From the NCBI GenBank assembly GCA_015548865.1, contig JADMXW010000017.1, positions 1 through 64,000 on the forward strand: 64,000 bases of DNA. Reading direction: 5' to 3'. The notes under the pieces were generated by a model, which saw nothing but the letters and a program-made list of their open reading frames with translations, was not told the DNA's origin and ran no database searches. The DNA is from Serratia marcescens (GTDB lineage Bacteria > Pseudomonadota > Gammaproteobacteria > Enterobacterales > Enterobacteriaceae). The position numbers and the translations under genes are program-made. Position 1 is the stretch's first letter; each line of letters begins with the position of its first letter. Positions 42,419 through 50,406 of the stretch are shown here, piece after piece.

Positions 42419-43387
42419 ATGCTCAGAGATGTTAGCCAACACGCCTTGAAAAGCTTGAGTTGTTTTGCTGCCGTCACATTTTACTCAACCAGTCAACTTT
42501 GTGTTAACGAATGTTTTATTAATGCTAATGCCATGAGCGTTCTTTATTTTTTGTCAACAATAGCTAAGCCATTGTTTTTTATGCTTATTGGTTATTTCGA
42601 CAATATTGATAACCCGACGATGAAAGAGGTCAGGTTGAAAATAAAAAACGTGGCTTTCATTATCATCTTTTGGAATATTATCCTGTCATTGATCACATTC
42701 CAATATATTCAGCAAGGATACATACTGCAAAATGGAATAATGTTGACTATTGGAATAATTTACATCATTTACCCTCTTATAATTAAAGCAACCCGTAATG
42801 TAAAAATGACATTGGTCTTTTTTGCGAGTTTGTTCGCTATTATCTTTTTGTTCGACATATTCAGCCCATTAGATATGCGCGATGACCCACTATTTATACA
42901 CAGCTACTCATTTATATGGATATGGGGAGGTTACTACATTCTAGGAAGGATGTTGGGAACCCCCGCAGGCAGACTGTTAACACACCAGCCCGGCGTCATC
43001 TGGCTAGCCCGTATGATGGTGGTACCCATTGGCTTTTCGATGTTCTTCTACGAACGTTTTCTGTCAACCCACACTCAGAATATTGTCACACCGTGGCTCA
43101 TTCTGGAGCATCTGCATCTACTGACCATGTGTTTGGCATTATTCATTGTGTTTGAAAATATCACTATAAAAAACAAATTGATAACGCTCATTGTCGAGTT
43201 TATCGGCCCAGCAATGATTGGCGTCTATATTGTCCATTACAGCGTATTCTATTTCATTAGCACACTATATGATTTTAACTACGTTAACCTGAAATTTGTT
43301 CTGCTGGTATTGGTGTTTATTGTATCGGTTCTGCTGTGCCGTTTACTGCTGCTAAACAGGTTTACCGCCAAGATTATTTCTTTCTGA
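42419..43387 (+). CDS. Acyltransferase-3-like membrane protein, AT-rich
   Basis: A 322-residue protein with about ten transmembrane helices and the overall layout of the acyltransferase-3/WecH group: KPLFFMLIGYFDN matches the LFFMISGYL motif after TM2, and MIGVYIVHYSVFYFISTLYD matches the conserved late SLGIYGFHALI region. However, the family's early Arg and catalytic His (LRG...H in TM1) have no clear counterpart; the matching stretch reads KSLSCFAAVTFYST. Activity is therefore doubtful. Base composition is much more AT-rich than its neighbours, suggesting horizontal acquisition. AGGTG precedes the ATG. Confidence 0.6.
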   Translation: MLRDVSQHALKSLSCFAAVTFYSTSQLCVNECFINANAMSVLYFLSTIAKPLFFMLIGYFDNIDNPTMKEVRLKIKNVAFIIIFWNIILSLITFQYIQQGYILQNGIMLTIGIIYIIYPLIIKATRNVKMTLVFFASLFAIIFLFDIFSPLDMRDDPLFIHSYSFIWIWGGYYILGRMLGTPAGRLLTHQPGVIWLARMMVVPIGFSMFFYERFLSTHTQNIVTPWLILEHLHLLTMCLALFIVFENITIKNKLITLIVEFIGPAMIGVYIVHYSVFYFISTLYDFNYVNLKFVLLVLVFIVSVLLCRLLLLNRFTAKIISF

Positions 43388-43442
43388 ACTTGCGGTTACC
43401 GAATAGCCATATCGGCGGCGCACCGCTTGCTGACGATCTGAA

Positions 43443-43586
43443 AAGCCTATCCCAGCAGGCGTTTCCAGCGCCGCCAGTTTGGCCTCGGCAGCGCAGGGAA
43501 ACCGGAGCGTACAGAAAGTACATGAGGATTTCGAGCGATGCCCAAGACCAAAGTGGCAAGTAAAATAGTCTTAATGGGATAGTCTT
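43443..43586 (-). mobile_element. MITE-like element, copy B (inverted)
   Basis: The reverse complement of this segment aligns over its whole length with copy A (38997-39143), sharing CTCGAAATCCTCATGTACTT, CTGTACGCTCCGGTT and CTGCTGGGATAGGCTTTT. Terminal repeats have decayed to AAGCCTATCCCA and TGGGATAGTCTT. It fills most of the gap between the acyltransferase-like gene and thiD. Confidence 0.65.
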
Positions 43587-43599
43587 TAAAGCGTATGGC

Positions 43600-44424
43600 T
43601 TACCACCAGTGGTGAAAATGATGTACCGGCCCAATTCCCTGACCCACTTCCAGTGAATCTGCCGCCATTAATGCTTGCTGGAGATAGCCTTTAGCCTCTT
43701 GAACTGTATTTCCCCAATCGTGAAAACGGGGACGCAACGCGGCCAACGCCGCAGAGAGCGTGCAACCTGTGCCATGCGTATGGCGTGTATTTATCCGTGG
43801 AGCGCAAAAACGTCTCGGTGCGAACCCGCGTTGAAACAGCCAGTCTGGACTTTCCGCTTCACTTAAATGGCCCCCTTTCATCAATACCGCCTGACATCCC
43901 ATCTCCAGCAACCCCAGCCCTTGAGCCTGCATTTCCGTTTCCGTCGTTGCCACGTCACAAGCGAGTAGTGCAGCCGCTTCCGGCAGATTAGGGGTTATCA
44001 ATGAAACGTGAGGCAACAGTGTTTGACGGATAGCGGCAACGGCTTCAGGCGCCAGTAAAGGATCACCACTTTTCGCCAGCATTACCGTATCCAACACAAT
44101 ATAAGGTACAGCATAACGTTTCAGGCATTCGGCAACCGCTTCAACAATATCACTTTGCGCCAACATGCCTATCTTCGCGCTATCGATACGCACATCGCTC
44201 AGTACAGCATCTAATTGAGCCGCCACAAAATCAGGTTCAATGCGATAAACAGACTGTACCCCCTGAGTATTTTGTGCCACCAGTGCAGTGATCACGCTGG
44301 TACCGTAGGCGCCCAAGGCGGAAAATGTTTTTAGATCGGCCTGGATCCCCGCACCACCGCTAGGATCGGTGCCCGCTATCGTTAGCGCATTTATCCGAGA
44401 TGCGTGCTCTCTAATCAAACTCAT
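43600..44424 (-). CDS. thiD: Hydroxymethylpyrimidine/phosphomethylpyrimidine kinase
   Basis: Phosphorylates HMP and HMP-phosphate to HMP-pyrophosphate for thiamine synthesis. It is a ribokinase-fold enzyme: [20 protein letters not shown] at the N-terminus, [28 protein letters not shown], and the anion hole/base region [17 protein letters not shown] with catalytic Cys. The length is 274 aa (E. coli ThiD 266). The start overlaps the thiM stop by four bases, so it is translated after ThiM under the same TPP riboswitch. Confidence 0.95.
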   Translation of the reverse strand: MSLIREHASRINALTIAGTDPSGGAGIQADLKTFSALGAYGTSVITALVAQNTQGVQSVYRIEPDFVAAQLDAVLSDVRIDSAKIGMLAQSDIVEAVAECLKRYAVPYIVLDTVMLAKSGDPLLAPEAVAAIRQTLLPHVSLITPNLPEAAALLACDVATTETEMQAQGLGLLEMGCQAVLMKGGHLSEAESPDWLFQRGFAPRRFCAPRINTRHTHGTGCTLSAALAALRPRFHDWGNTVQEAKGYLQQALMAADSLEVGQGIGPVHHFHHWW

Positions 44425-45215
44425 GCCAATGCCTCCAAACGCAGTTGCGCAAGGGCATCTAAAAATGCAGGCGTAAAACTGCCCGGTCCATTAGACAACG
44501 CGGCGGCACGCTCGCCTGCTCGCGCCATAACGGCGCAGGCAGTTGCAACCTGAGACAGAGTATCCTCACCGCGAGCGCAGAATGCCGCCACTACCGCAGA
44601 GAGTGCACACCCGGTACCGACAACTCGCGTCATCATTGGATGACCGCCATTCACCGCCCAGATGCGCGTACCGTCTGTCACGTAATCCACCTCCCCGGTC
44701 ACCGCCACGACGGTGGACCAACGGGCCGCCAGTTCACGCGCTGCCGGGATAGCAGTAAAAGAGGCGTGTACGCTATCAACCCCTCGCCCCTGGGAAGCAA
44801 TGCCAGACAGAGCGATAATTTCTGATGCATTGCCGCGAATCGCTGCCGGTTTACAAGGCAGCAACTCGCGTACAAAATCAGTCCGAAAACGCAATCCGCC
44901 AACAGCAACGGGGTCCAGCACCCAAGGCTTCCCTGCTTGGTTAGCGCTGTGTACCGCTGCCAGCATCGCATCGGCTCGACTTCTTTCTAATGTTCCCACA
45001 TTGATAAGAAGCGCATCGGCCAGCGCAGCAAACTGCGTAGCCTCACCCGGATCCACCACCATCGCAGGAGATGCACCAAGTGCCAGCAATACATTAGCAG
45101 TAAAAGATTGGACCACATCGTTGGTCAGGCAATGGACTAACGGCGAAACCGTTGAGAAATCGTGCAAAACTGCCACCGTTTGGGCAGCAGAAAAATCGGA
45201 GGGCAGGTCGTTCAT
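44421..45215 (-). CDS. thiM: Hydroxyethylthiazole kinase
   Basis: Salvages the thiazole moiety by phosphorylating 4-methyl-5-(2-hydroxyethyl)thiazole. The 264-residue ribokinase-like enzyme shows [59 protein letters not shown] and the active-site [15 protein letters not shown]. The ATG at 45215 has GGAGTG immediately upstream, fixing the start. It is the first gene of thiMD and is controlled by the TPP riboswitch in its leader. Confidence 0.95.
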   Translation of the reverse strand: MNDLPSDFSAAQTVAVLHDFSTVSPLVHCLTNDVVQSFTANVLLALGASPAMVVDPGEATQFAALADALLINVGTLERSRADAMLAAVHSANQAGKPWVLDPVAVGGLRFRTDFVRELLPCKPAAIRGNASEIIALSGIASQGRGVDSVHASFTAIPAARELAARWSTVVAVTGEVDYVTDGTRIWAVNGGHPMMTRVVGTGCALSAVVAAFCARGEDTLSQVATACAVMARAGERAAALSNGPGSFTPAFLDALAQLRLEALA

Positions 45216-45263
45216 TATCACTCCCAACCGGCGTGCAAGAAGACGGTAGCCGATCGGAATACC

Positions 45264-45343
45264 GAGACTTCCCTACGCTGGCATTATCCAGATCAGGTGG
45301 TACGGGTATTTCTCAGCCTTCGCACAGAAGGGCACCCCGAGTC
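45264..45343 (-). ncRNA. TPP riboswitch (THI element) of thiMD
   Basis: Read on the minus strand, the leader contains GACTCGGGGTGCCC, CTGAGAAATACCCG, ACCTGATCTGGATAATGCCA and GCGTAGGGAAGTC, the complete aptamer in canonical order. It is nearly identical to the E. coli thiM riboswitch. The helix P1 arms GACT/AGTC close it. It ends about 49 nt before the thiM ATG, so TPP binding most likely hides the ribosome binding site, as in E. coli thiM. Confidence 0.96.
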
Positions 45344-45581
45344 ATCGCAACATGCGTTTGTTGTGTTACTGCCACAGCAAAACATATTCAGGATAATCAC
45401 CAAACCAGCGCGTGTAAATTGATTTGTATTCTTGTCCAATGTGAGGGCAGCTGCCATGCCGACATTCTTTGAATCCTGATTGAAATGAAAGCAGACGGTA
45501 TGGTTTTTTGTACTCGCCTACCACAACAGCAGTCATACCGGTGTATGCCCGATTGGCATTATATTCTTCTCATTTACGCTT

Positions 45582-45708
45582 TATCCCTTAAATAATTAGC
45601 GCCACGAAGAGGACGAAGAAAGTGTGCATCAAGATCTGTTGATGCAGGCAAGCGATTGGGTATGCCAATGTTGCCAACGTACAACTAACCTGAAGTATGG
45701 TTGGTACA
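45582..45708. repeat. Decayed ERIC element (127 bp)
   Basis: Starts TATCCCTTAAATAATTAGCG and ends AACCTGAAGTATGGTTGGTA then CA, with GGCAAGCGATTGGGTATGCC and TTGCCAACGTACAAC between. This is the ERIC order and exactly the ERIC length, with many substitutions. The rest of the 45346-45916 gap, upstream of the H-NS family gene, is AT-rich and shows no gene. Confidence 0.6.
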
Positions 45709-45916
45709 GTGATGAATAATAAATAGAGGCAACCACCGGTCGTTGAGTTATTAACCACTTTACGATTAACTGGCCCGCTTTACTCGTTTCTCCCGTTACG
45801 CATTTTTTTACATAAGTCACTATAAAAAAATATTTCACACCTACACATCTGGTGTATATTGGAAAAACAAAAAATATCTTGTAAGCTAATAATGTCTTTT
45901 CTTTTAAAGGAACACC

Positions 45917-46315
45917 ATGATGAGTTTTGACGTGCTAAGTAATATTCGTTCTCTTCGTGCTCAGGCGCGGGATACCGATCTTGAAACCCTGGAAGAGCTG
46001 TTAAGCAAATTCACCGCAATTGTGGAAGAACGCCGCGAAGAAGATAGCAAAATTCAGAAAGAGCAGGCAGAACGTTTGGCGAAACTTGATGCCATTCGTG
46101 CACAGCTTCTTGAAGACGGTATTGATCCGGCTGAACTGCTGGAAAGCGTGAAATCCAAACCGGCTAAGGCCAAACGCGATCCTCGCCCGGCTAAATATAA
46201 ATATATTGATGAGAATGGCATCGAACAAACCTGGACCGGCCAAGGCCGTACGCCTAAAGCAATTCGTGAAGCCATTGATGGCGGAAGCAAAACGCTGGAA
46301 GATTTCGAGATTTAA
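45917..46315 (+). CDS. H-NS family nucleoid-structuring protein
   Basis: Binds and bridges AT-rich, curved DNA and silences acquired genes. The 132-residue protein has the N-terminal dimerisation region with NIRSLRAQARDTDLETLEEL, a coiled coil to about residue 65, a flexible basic linker (KPAKAKRDPRPAKYKY), and the C-terminal DNA-binding domain with the AT-hook-like loop TWTGQGRTP (residues 105-113). It matches neither E. coli H-NS (137 aa) nor StpA clearly better, so it may be either the main copy or a paralogue. AAAGG precedes the first of two tandem ATGs. It is flanked by repeats and accessory genes. Confidence 0.92.
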   Translation: MMSFDVLSNIRSLRAQARDTDLETLEELLSKFTAIVEERREEDSKIQKEQAERLAKLDAIRAQLLEDGIDPAELLESVKSKPAKAKRDPRPAKYKYIDENGIEQTWTGQGRTPKAIREAIDGGSKTLEDFEI

Positions 46316-46359
46316 TTTGTCCTCTTCCTTGCCGTATTAGCGCGCATCACTTGTCGTGT

Positions 46360-46397
46360 TATGCATGGAGTACCATGGTGCTCCATGCATACCTTTT
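46360..46397 (+). terminator. Terminator of the H-NS family gene
   Basis: The 11-bp perfect stem TATGCATGGAG/CTCCATGCATA, whose loop TACCATGGTG is itself partly palindromic, is followed by CCTTTTC. It lies 44 bp after the stop. Confidence 0.75.
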
Positions 46398-46569
46398 CTG
46401 ACGTGACATGTTTATCCTTACTGCAACGAATCCTTTTAGTGCCCAAAACTTTCCATAAAAAACGTCATATTAAAAATGACAGCAAAATTAATACCGCCGA
46501 TGTATTAGCTTGCGTATCAATCTAGATCCGATTTTCTTCGTTCTCCTGCCGTGCCACCGTATGAAATGA

Positions 46570-46684
46570 TATATAACCTAAATAATTTGAGTTACAGAGC
46601 GGAGACAGTGAATGACGCTCGATAAGCTTACTCGGATAAGTGAGCATCGCCAACGCATCGGCAACGTGAAATGTGATAGGTATA
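46570..46684. repeat. ERIC element, slightly shortened (115 bp)
   Basis: Begins TATATAACCTAAATAATTTG and ends GAAATGTGATAGGTATA. The core CGATAAGCTTACTCGGATAA, GTGAGCATCGCCAACGC is recognisable. It shares its terminal TATA with an oppositely oriented ERIC that follows. Confidence 0.85.
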
Positions 46685-46882
46685 TACCCGTCATACTTCA
46701 CGTTGCCGATGCGTTGGCTGCACTCATTAACCCGAATCACTTACCTAAGTATGCTTATCGGGATTAATGAATCTCATCCTGAGATTCACCCTACGGGTCA
46801 ACGCAAGCGCTGCTCAAATTTGTTCCAGACAAATTTGTCATTCGCTTGTTGCTTTCCTGCAACTCGAATTATTTAGGGTATA
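46683..46882. repeat. ERIC element carrying a palindromic insertion (200 bp)
   Basis: The outer parts are a normal ERIC: TATACCCGTCATACTTCACG, GTTGGCTGCACTCATTAACC, CGAATCACTTACCTAAGTAT at left, and CTGCAACTCGAATTATTTAG then GGTATA at right. About 73 bp of the structured palindromic repeat interrupt it after GCTTATCGGGATT. The right end abuts the stop codon of the downstream VOC gene. Confidence 0.88.
46769..46839 (+). repeat. Structured palindromic repeat, copy 4 (inside an ERIC)
   Basis: Hairpins in series: GAATCTCA/TGAGATTC, CCCTACGGG, GCAAGCGCTGC, CAAATTTG/CAAATTTG around TTCCAGA, then TCA. It is the cleanest copy and provides the reference for the family. Confidence 0.8.
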
Positions 46883-46883
46883 G

Positions 46884-47282
46884 TTAAGGTTCAATACTAC
46901 GATGGAACACGGCTTCGATGTTATATCCATCAGGATCGCGTACAAACGCCGCATAATAATGGGCATGATAATGTTCACGTATTCCCGGCTTACCATTATC
47001 TTGTCCACCAGCCGCGATTGCTGCCAGATAAAAGGCATCAACAATCTCGCGCGTGGCAGCACTAAATGCAAAATGTGCCGCCGTGCAAGGTAATGCTTTT
47101 CCCTGATAGATCCAAAATTCACCGCCAGGATCGCTGGATTTTCCATATCCTTCCAACACGCCAAAACTTACCGCATGATTAAAATCTTTAATCAGACAAT
47201 AACCTAACGGTTTCAGTGCACTTTCATAAAACTGCCGACTCAGGTGAATATCACTCACCGGAATGCTTAAATGATCTAACAT
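46884..47282 (-). CDS. VOC-family (glyoxalase/bleomycin-resistance fold) protein
   Basis: A 132-residue single-domain vicinal-oxygen-chelate protein. The N-terminal LDHLSIPVSDIHLSRQFYES contains the first metal-ligand His, and the C-terminal AAFVRDPDGYNIEAVFH carries the second-motif Glu. The length and these motifs fit a small glyoxalase-like enzyme; the substrate cannot be assigned. GGAG precedes the start. It is followed immediately by an ERIC on its 3' side and is not in an evident operon. Confidence 0.85.
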   Translation of the reverse strand: MLDHLSIPVSDIHLSRQFYESALKPLGYCLIKDFNHAVSFGVLEGYGKSSDPGGEFWIYQGKALPCTAAHFAFSAATREIVDAFYLAAIAAGGQDNGKPGIREHYHAHYYAAFVRDPDGYNIEAVFHRSIEP

Positions 47283-47472
47283 TGCACGCTCCCTCTGTTA
47301 TAAACACCAGGCCACCTGCACTTTCTTTGTACGCTGTTTTTCACCCTGAAAATCTATTCTGTTACACAAACAATAATATTGTGGTGCCGTATCGTAGCCT
47401 GAACTCGCTATACCCAATGCTGATTTTGGTCAATTTTACCGCTGGCAGAAATGACATGTTCAGCAGGAATGC

Positions 47473-48375
47473 TTAATGCTGATGCTGTCGGGAAAAAAAA
47501 CGCCATTGCGTATTCATCCCAGCCACCGAAGTCAGGATAATCAGCGTTCCTGCCAGTTGCCATATATTCAACGGACTCCCTAACACCCAGGCATCCACAG
47601 CAATAGCCACGATAGGATAGATAAAAGCGAGCCCGCCCACCAACGTTGTCGGAATTGTCTGTACTGCACTATAGAGCAATGTGGACATCATGCCGGTATG
47701 AACAAAGCCAATAACCAACAACAACCCCCAAACAGGCCAGTCAGCGGGGGCAACGGGTAGCGAAGCGAAGGGCAGCAGTATCACACTGCCAACCCCTAGT
47801 TGAATAAAAACCAGCAGACAAGGAGATACATCTCGCAATGTTTTGGTGATTGCTGCCGTGACGGCGTAAAAGATCGCTGCCGCCAGAGCAAGCCCTATCC
47901 CATAGAGATAGTGGCCCGCTCCCTGCGCCACATGTTGCCCTCCCAACATAATCAGCATCACCCCAAAGAAGGCAATCATCATCCATCCGATCTTGTGAAG
48001 TGTGAGTGTTTCATGAAATAACACAGCCCCAAGGCCAACCAAAATAAACGGTTGTACATGATAAGTTACTGTGGCGACGGCAATGGAGGTTTGTGCATAA
48101 GCGGCAAACAGACAGATCCAGTTCAGCGTTAGCGTAAGCCCCCCTAAAATAATCTTGTAAAATTGTCTGCGCGAAAGCATGCCACGGTGTAAGAGGCCTT
48201 GCGTAGCACATACCATCGCCATCGCTATTGCCCCGAATGTACAGCGCCAAAATACAACGGTTAGCGCAGGTAATGCCGTGGCTAATACAAACCATCCTAC
48301 GGTCCCGGAAATAATCATGGCTGCCGCCATTTTCAGTGATCCTGCAGTCCATCCAGCACGTTGGTTGGTTTCCAT
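47473..48375 (-). CDS. EamA-family (drug/metabolite exporter) transporter
   Basis: A 300-residue inner-membrane protein with ten predicted helices in two EamA repeats. MAAAMIISGTVGWFVLATAL opens the first repeat, and ALAAAIFYAVTAAITKTLRD the second. Proteins of this group export amino acids or other metabolites, but the substrate here is unknown. AGGAGA lies 5 bp upstream of the ATG. It diverges from an XRE-cupin regulator across a gap with ATCGAACA-type palindromes, which predicts that the neighbour controls it. Confidence 0.88.
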   Translation of the reverse strand: METNQRAGWTAGSLKMAAAMIISGTVGWFVLATALPALTVVFWRCTFGAIAMAMVCATQGLLHRGMLSRRQFYKIILGGLTLTLNWICLFAAYAQTSIAVATVTYHVQPFILVGLGAVLFHETLTLHKIGWMMIAFFGVMLIMLGGQHVAQGAGHYLYGIGLALAAAIFYAVTAAITKTLRDVSPCLLVFIQLGVGSVILLPFASLPVAPADWPVWGLLLVIGFVHTGMMSTLLYSAVQTIPTTLVGGLAFIYPIVAIAVDAWVLGSPLNIWQLAGTLIILTSVAGMNTQWRFFSRQHQH

Positions 48376-48407
48376 CTCATTCTCCTGTGTGCAGTAAAAA
48401 ACCCCAT

Positions 48408-48425
48408 ATCGAACAACTGTTCGAT
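48408..48425. promoter_or_regulatory. Perfect palindrome, predicted operator for the XRE-cupin regulator
   Basis: ATCGAACAACTGTTCGAT, 8-bp arms with a 2-bp centre, lies 33 bp upstream of the EamA gene. A TATAAT box for the divergent regulator follows at about 48440. Confidence 0.65.
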
Positions 48426-48470
48426 AAAAAGAACGAGTGTTATAATGGCGATCGACATACTAACTGTCAA

Positions 48471-48488
48471 ATCGAACAATCGTTTGTT
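48471..48488. promoter_or_regulatory. Second, degenerate copy of the palindrome
   Basis: ATCGAACAATCGTTTGTT shares the full left arm ATCGAACA with the perfect site 63 bp away; the right arm is diverged. It lies just before the regulator ribosome binding site, consistent with autoregulation. Confidence 0.45.
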
Positions 48489-48500
48489 ATGGAGAACACC

Positions 48501-49058
48501 ATGAATCTCTCGTCAACGCCTAGCGGTATACTTGCCCTGGCGATAAAACGTGAACGCGAGCGTATTGGCCTTTCCGTCAGTGAGCTGGCTAAGCGCGCTG
48601 GCATCGCAAAGTCTACGCTGTCCCAGTTGGAAGCAGGCAGCGGTAACCCCAGTCTGGAAACATTGTGGGCGCTGGCAATAGCGCTTGATGTGCAGGTAAC
48701 ACAGCTAATTGCTGCACCGCAACCCCGGGTTCAGGTGATCCGTGCAGATGAAGGGGAAACCCTGGCAGCAGAACAGGCGCATTATTTCGTGACGCTGCTC
48801 GCGGTGTGCCCGAGAGGGATGCAGCGAGATATCTATCGTGTGAAAGCACAGCCAGGCAGCGTACGTCGCTCATCCTCGCATCAGCTCGGCACTCTCGAAC
48901 ACGTCATGCTGAGCAGTGGGCGCGCCAGGGTTGGACCTGAGGGGCATGAAATTGAGCTGAGCGCCGGTGACTACATCAGCTATGCCGCAGACGGGCCACA
49001 CGCTTTCGAAGCATTGGAAAGGGATACCTGCGCGGTAATGATTATTGAGCACCCATAA
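48501..49058 (+). CDS. XRE-family regulator with C-terminal cupin domain
   Basis: A 185-residue protein. The N-terminal helix-turn-helix (about residues 12-67) has LSVSELAKRAGIAKSTLSQL and EAGSGNPSLETLWALAIALD; a cupin-2 sensor domain (about 110-182) has the HVMLSSGRARVGPEGHEIEL barrel strands and a terminal ADGPHAFEAL. Such proteins sense a small ligand and often control an adjacent transporter. The ATG at 48501 has GGAG 6 nt upstream; the one at 48489 overlaps that site and is less likely. It is divergent from the EamA exporter. Confidence 0.9.
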   Translation: MNLSSTPSGILALAIKRERERIGLSVSELAKRAGIAKSTLSQLEAGSGNPSLETLWALAIALDVQVTQLIAAPQPRVQVIRADEGETLAAEQAHYFVTLLAVCPRGMQRDIYRVKAQPGSVRRSSSHQLGTLEHVMLSSGRARVGPEGHEIELSAGDYISYAADGPHAFEALERDTCAVMIIEHP

Positions 49059-49072
49059 CAAAGGCACTGAGT

Positions 49073-49105
49073 GTGTGGCGCACGGTATAGTGCGCCACAC
49101 CTTTT
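49073..49105. terminator. Bidirectional terminator between convergent genes
   Basis: The 10-bp perfect stem GTGTGGCGCA/TGCGCCACAC with an 8-nt loop, followed by CTTTTG on the plus strand. It lies between the XRE-cupin gene and the convergent DUF3750 gene. Confidence 0.75.
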
Positions 49106-49109
49106 GCCG

Positions 49110-49886
49110 TCAGCGTTCCTGCTGCTGCTCGACATTGTCATAGCCTAATCGCCCAATGAAAGGCAGACGTAACGCGGGCGGATTCAAATCGATGCCCACA
49201 TTCATGCCCAGCAGATTAATTTCTACACCTTCTTCCAGCGCCAACGTGACACCCAAAGCCCCAAGAACGGAGACCTGAACACCACTGCCTGAGGGAGCCA
49301 GACCAACAGGATTTGATATTGCGCGATAATCCTTGCCGATGGCGTTAGCCGGCATATCCAATTTCAAAGCGGGCACTTCGCGACCAATATGGGCGAGAAA
49401 GGTATTGCTGTTCGGCCCAGGCCAGGCACGATAGGTCTGCGGCCAGGGATAACGTTTGATCGCCTCATCGATCTGCGGGATCATGGCCTGGGCCGCATCA
49501 CCGCGGTGTTCGACCAGCAGTTTCGGCGTCGCTCCGTACCAAAATCCATCCGGTAGCGTGTAGTTGAGACGCACCACATTGTCACTTCCCCAACTGATCA
49601 CTTCATAACGTCGATAACGCGTTTCACCTTTGGATTTCAGGATGATCCAGGGGTGAACCGCGACCAGGCCACGCCAGCCGTAAGTCGGCGCAGCATACAC
49701 CTGAACAATGGCGGTATCCCGCCAACGTACCGGATCGGGTGCTACGCCCGCAGAATCGCGCCGAGCCGACCACCACCCCTGACCACTCAACGCATCGCCA
49801 CCGCGCGTCGAGTGCGCCCAGCTTTGCCAGAACGACAGCAGCAATACGCTGAGAATAGCCACGCTAGCAATCTTGGTAAACTTCAT
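49110..49886 (-). CDS. DUF3750 family exported/membrane protein
   Basis: A 258-residue protein with an N-terminal hydrophobic signal or anchor (about residues 5-24) and a single extracytoplasmic domain. That domain contains VQVYAAPTYGWRGLVAVHPW, RRYEVISWGSDNVVRLNYTL, and WPGPNSNTFLAHIGREVPAL, where the N-S-N-T-F/H region looks like an active-site-type motif. These match the DUF3750 family, whose function is unknown. The ATG at 49886 has AGGA upstream; an earlier in-frame start at 49910 is less likely. It is an isolated gene convergent with the XRE-cupin regulator. Confidence 0.75.
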   Translation of the reverse strand: MKFTKIASVAILSVLLLSFWQSWAHSTRGGDALSGQGWWSARRDSAGVAPDPVRWRDTAIVQVYAAPTYGWRGLVAVHPWIILKSKGETRYRRYEVISWGSDNVVRLNYTLPDGFWYGATPKLLVEHRGDAAQAMIPQIDEAIKRYPWPQTYRAWPGPNSNTFLAHIGREVPALKLDMPANAIGKDYRAISNPVGLAPSGSGVQVSVLGALGVTLALEEGVEINLLGMNVGIDLNPPALRLPFIGRLGYDNVEQQQER

Positions 49887-50081
49887 CACCCGTCCTGTTA
49901 ATACCGGCAAAAAAATAATGTTTCATCCTTGCATCATCAAAGAAATCAAGACACTCAGCAATATCTTTTGCCGAAAAAACGTTCTGTGTGGGCACGTCGA
50001 TTACCCTTATGCGAACGCGAAGCCATCTCAAGCGGCCTTTACCTCCTCAAGCTGCGCACATTGTCCACGCCGTGTTCCACA

Positions 50082-50300
50082 TCAGTGACGGCTATTCAAA
50101 TAGCGTGAAGGCCAGATCTCTTCTGGGCTCACATTTAACGCTTGCGCGATAAGCCGCTCTCCTTTTGGCCATCGTCGAGTGAGTGCATTCGCTAATGTCG
50201 ATGATGCCAACCCCGATTCCCGAGATAATGCCGACAGCGACGTTCCCTTCCTTTTTAAGGCAGCAATAATATCTGCTGGGTGCCAATCCTGTTTTTCCAT
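50082..50300 (-). CDS. Nlp/Ner-family helix-turn-helix protein
   Basis: A 72-residue DNA-binding protein: WHPADIIAALKRKGTSLSAL followed by SRESGLASSTLANALTRRWP and the typical end NVSPEEIWPSRY. This is the Ner/Nlp (SfsB) family related to the phage Mu Ner repressor. GGAGG precedes the ATG. It diverges from a C-protein-like gene, and a GACT-NNN-AGTC site lies 19 bp upstream of its start, so that neighbour may control it. Its target is unknown. Confidence 0.87.
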   Translation of the reverse strand: MEKQDWHPADIIAALKRKGTSLSALSRESGLASSTLANALTRRWPKGERLIAQALNVSPEEIWPSRYLNSRH

Positions 50301-50318
50301 TTATGCCTCCGTGTCGAT

Positions 50319-50331
50319 GACTATGAGTCAC
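50319..50331. promoter_or_regulatory. C-box half-operator upstream of the Nlp-like gene
   Basis: GACTATGAGTCAC contains the C-protein recognition pattern GACT-N3-AGTC. Its reverse complement differs from the site at 50357 in one position. Confidence 0.6.
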
Positions 50332-50356
50332 TACGTTAGCACAAAACTTAACGATT

Positions 50357-50384
50357 GTGACTAATAGTCCGTGGACCAATAAGC
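50357..50384. promoter_or_regulatory. C-box operator upstream of the C-protein-like gene
   Basis: GTGACTAATAGTCCGTGG followed by ACCAATAAGC matches known restriction-modification controller operators (TGTGACTTATAGTCCGTG in Esp1396I, from memory) in all but one position of the left site. It ends 22 bp before the ATG, as usual for autoregulated C genes. Confidence 0.72.
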
Positions 50385-50406
50385 ATCAAAAAACAATGCT
50401 TACCCA

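Noticed and set aside
42257-42442. 61-codon minus-strand frame overlapping the acyltransferase-like gene start
   Set aside because: No ribosome binding site or family resemblance; it overlaps a better-supported gene with a plausible ribosome binding site.
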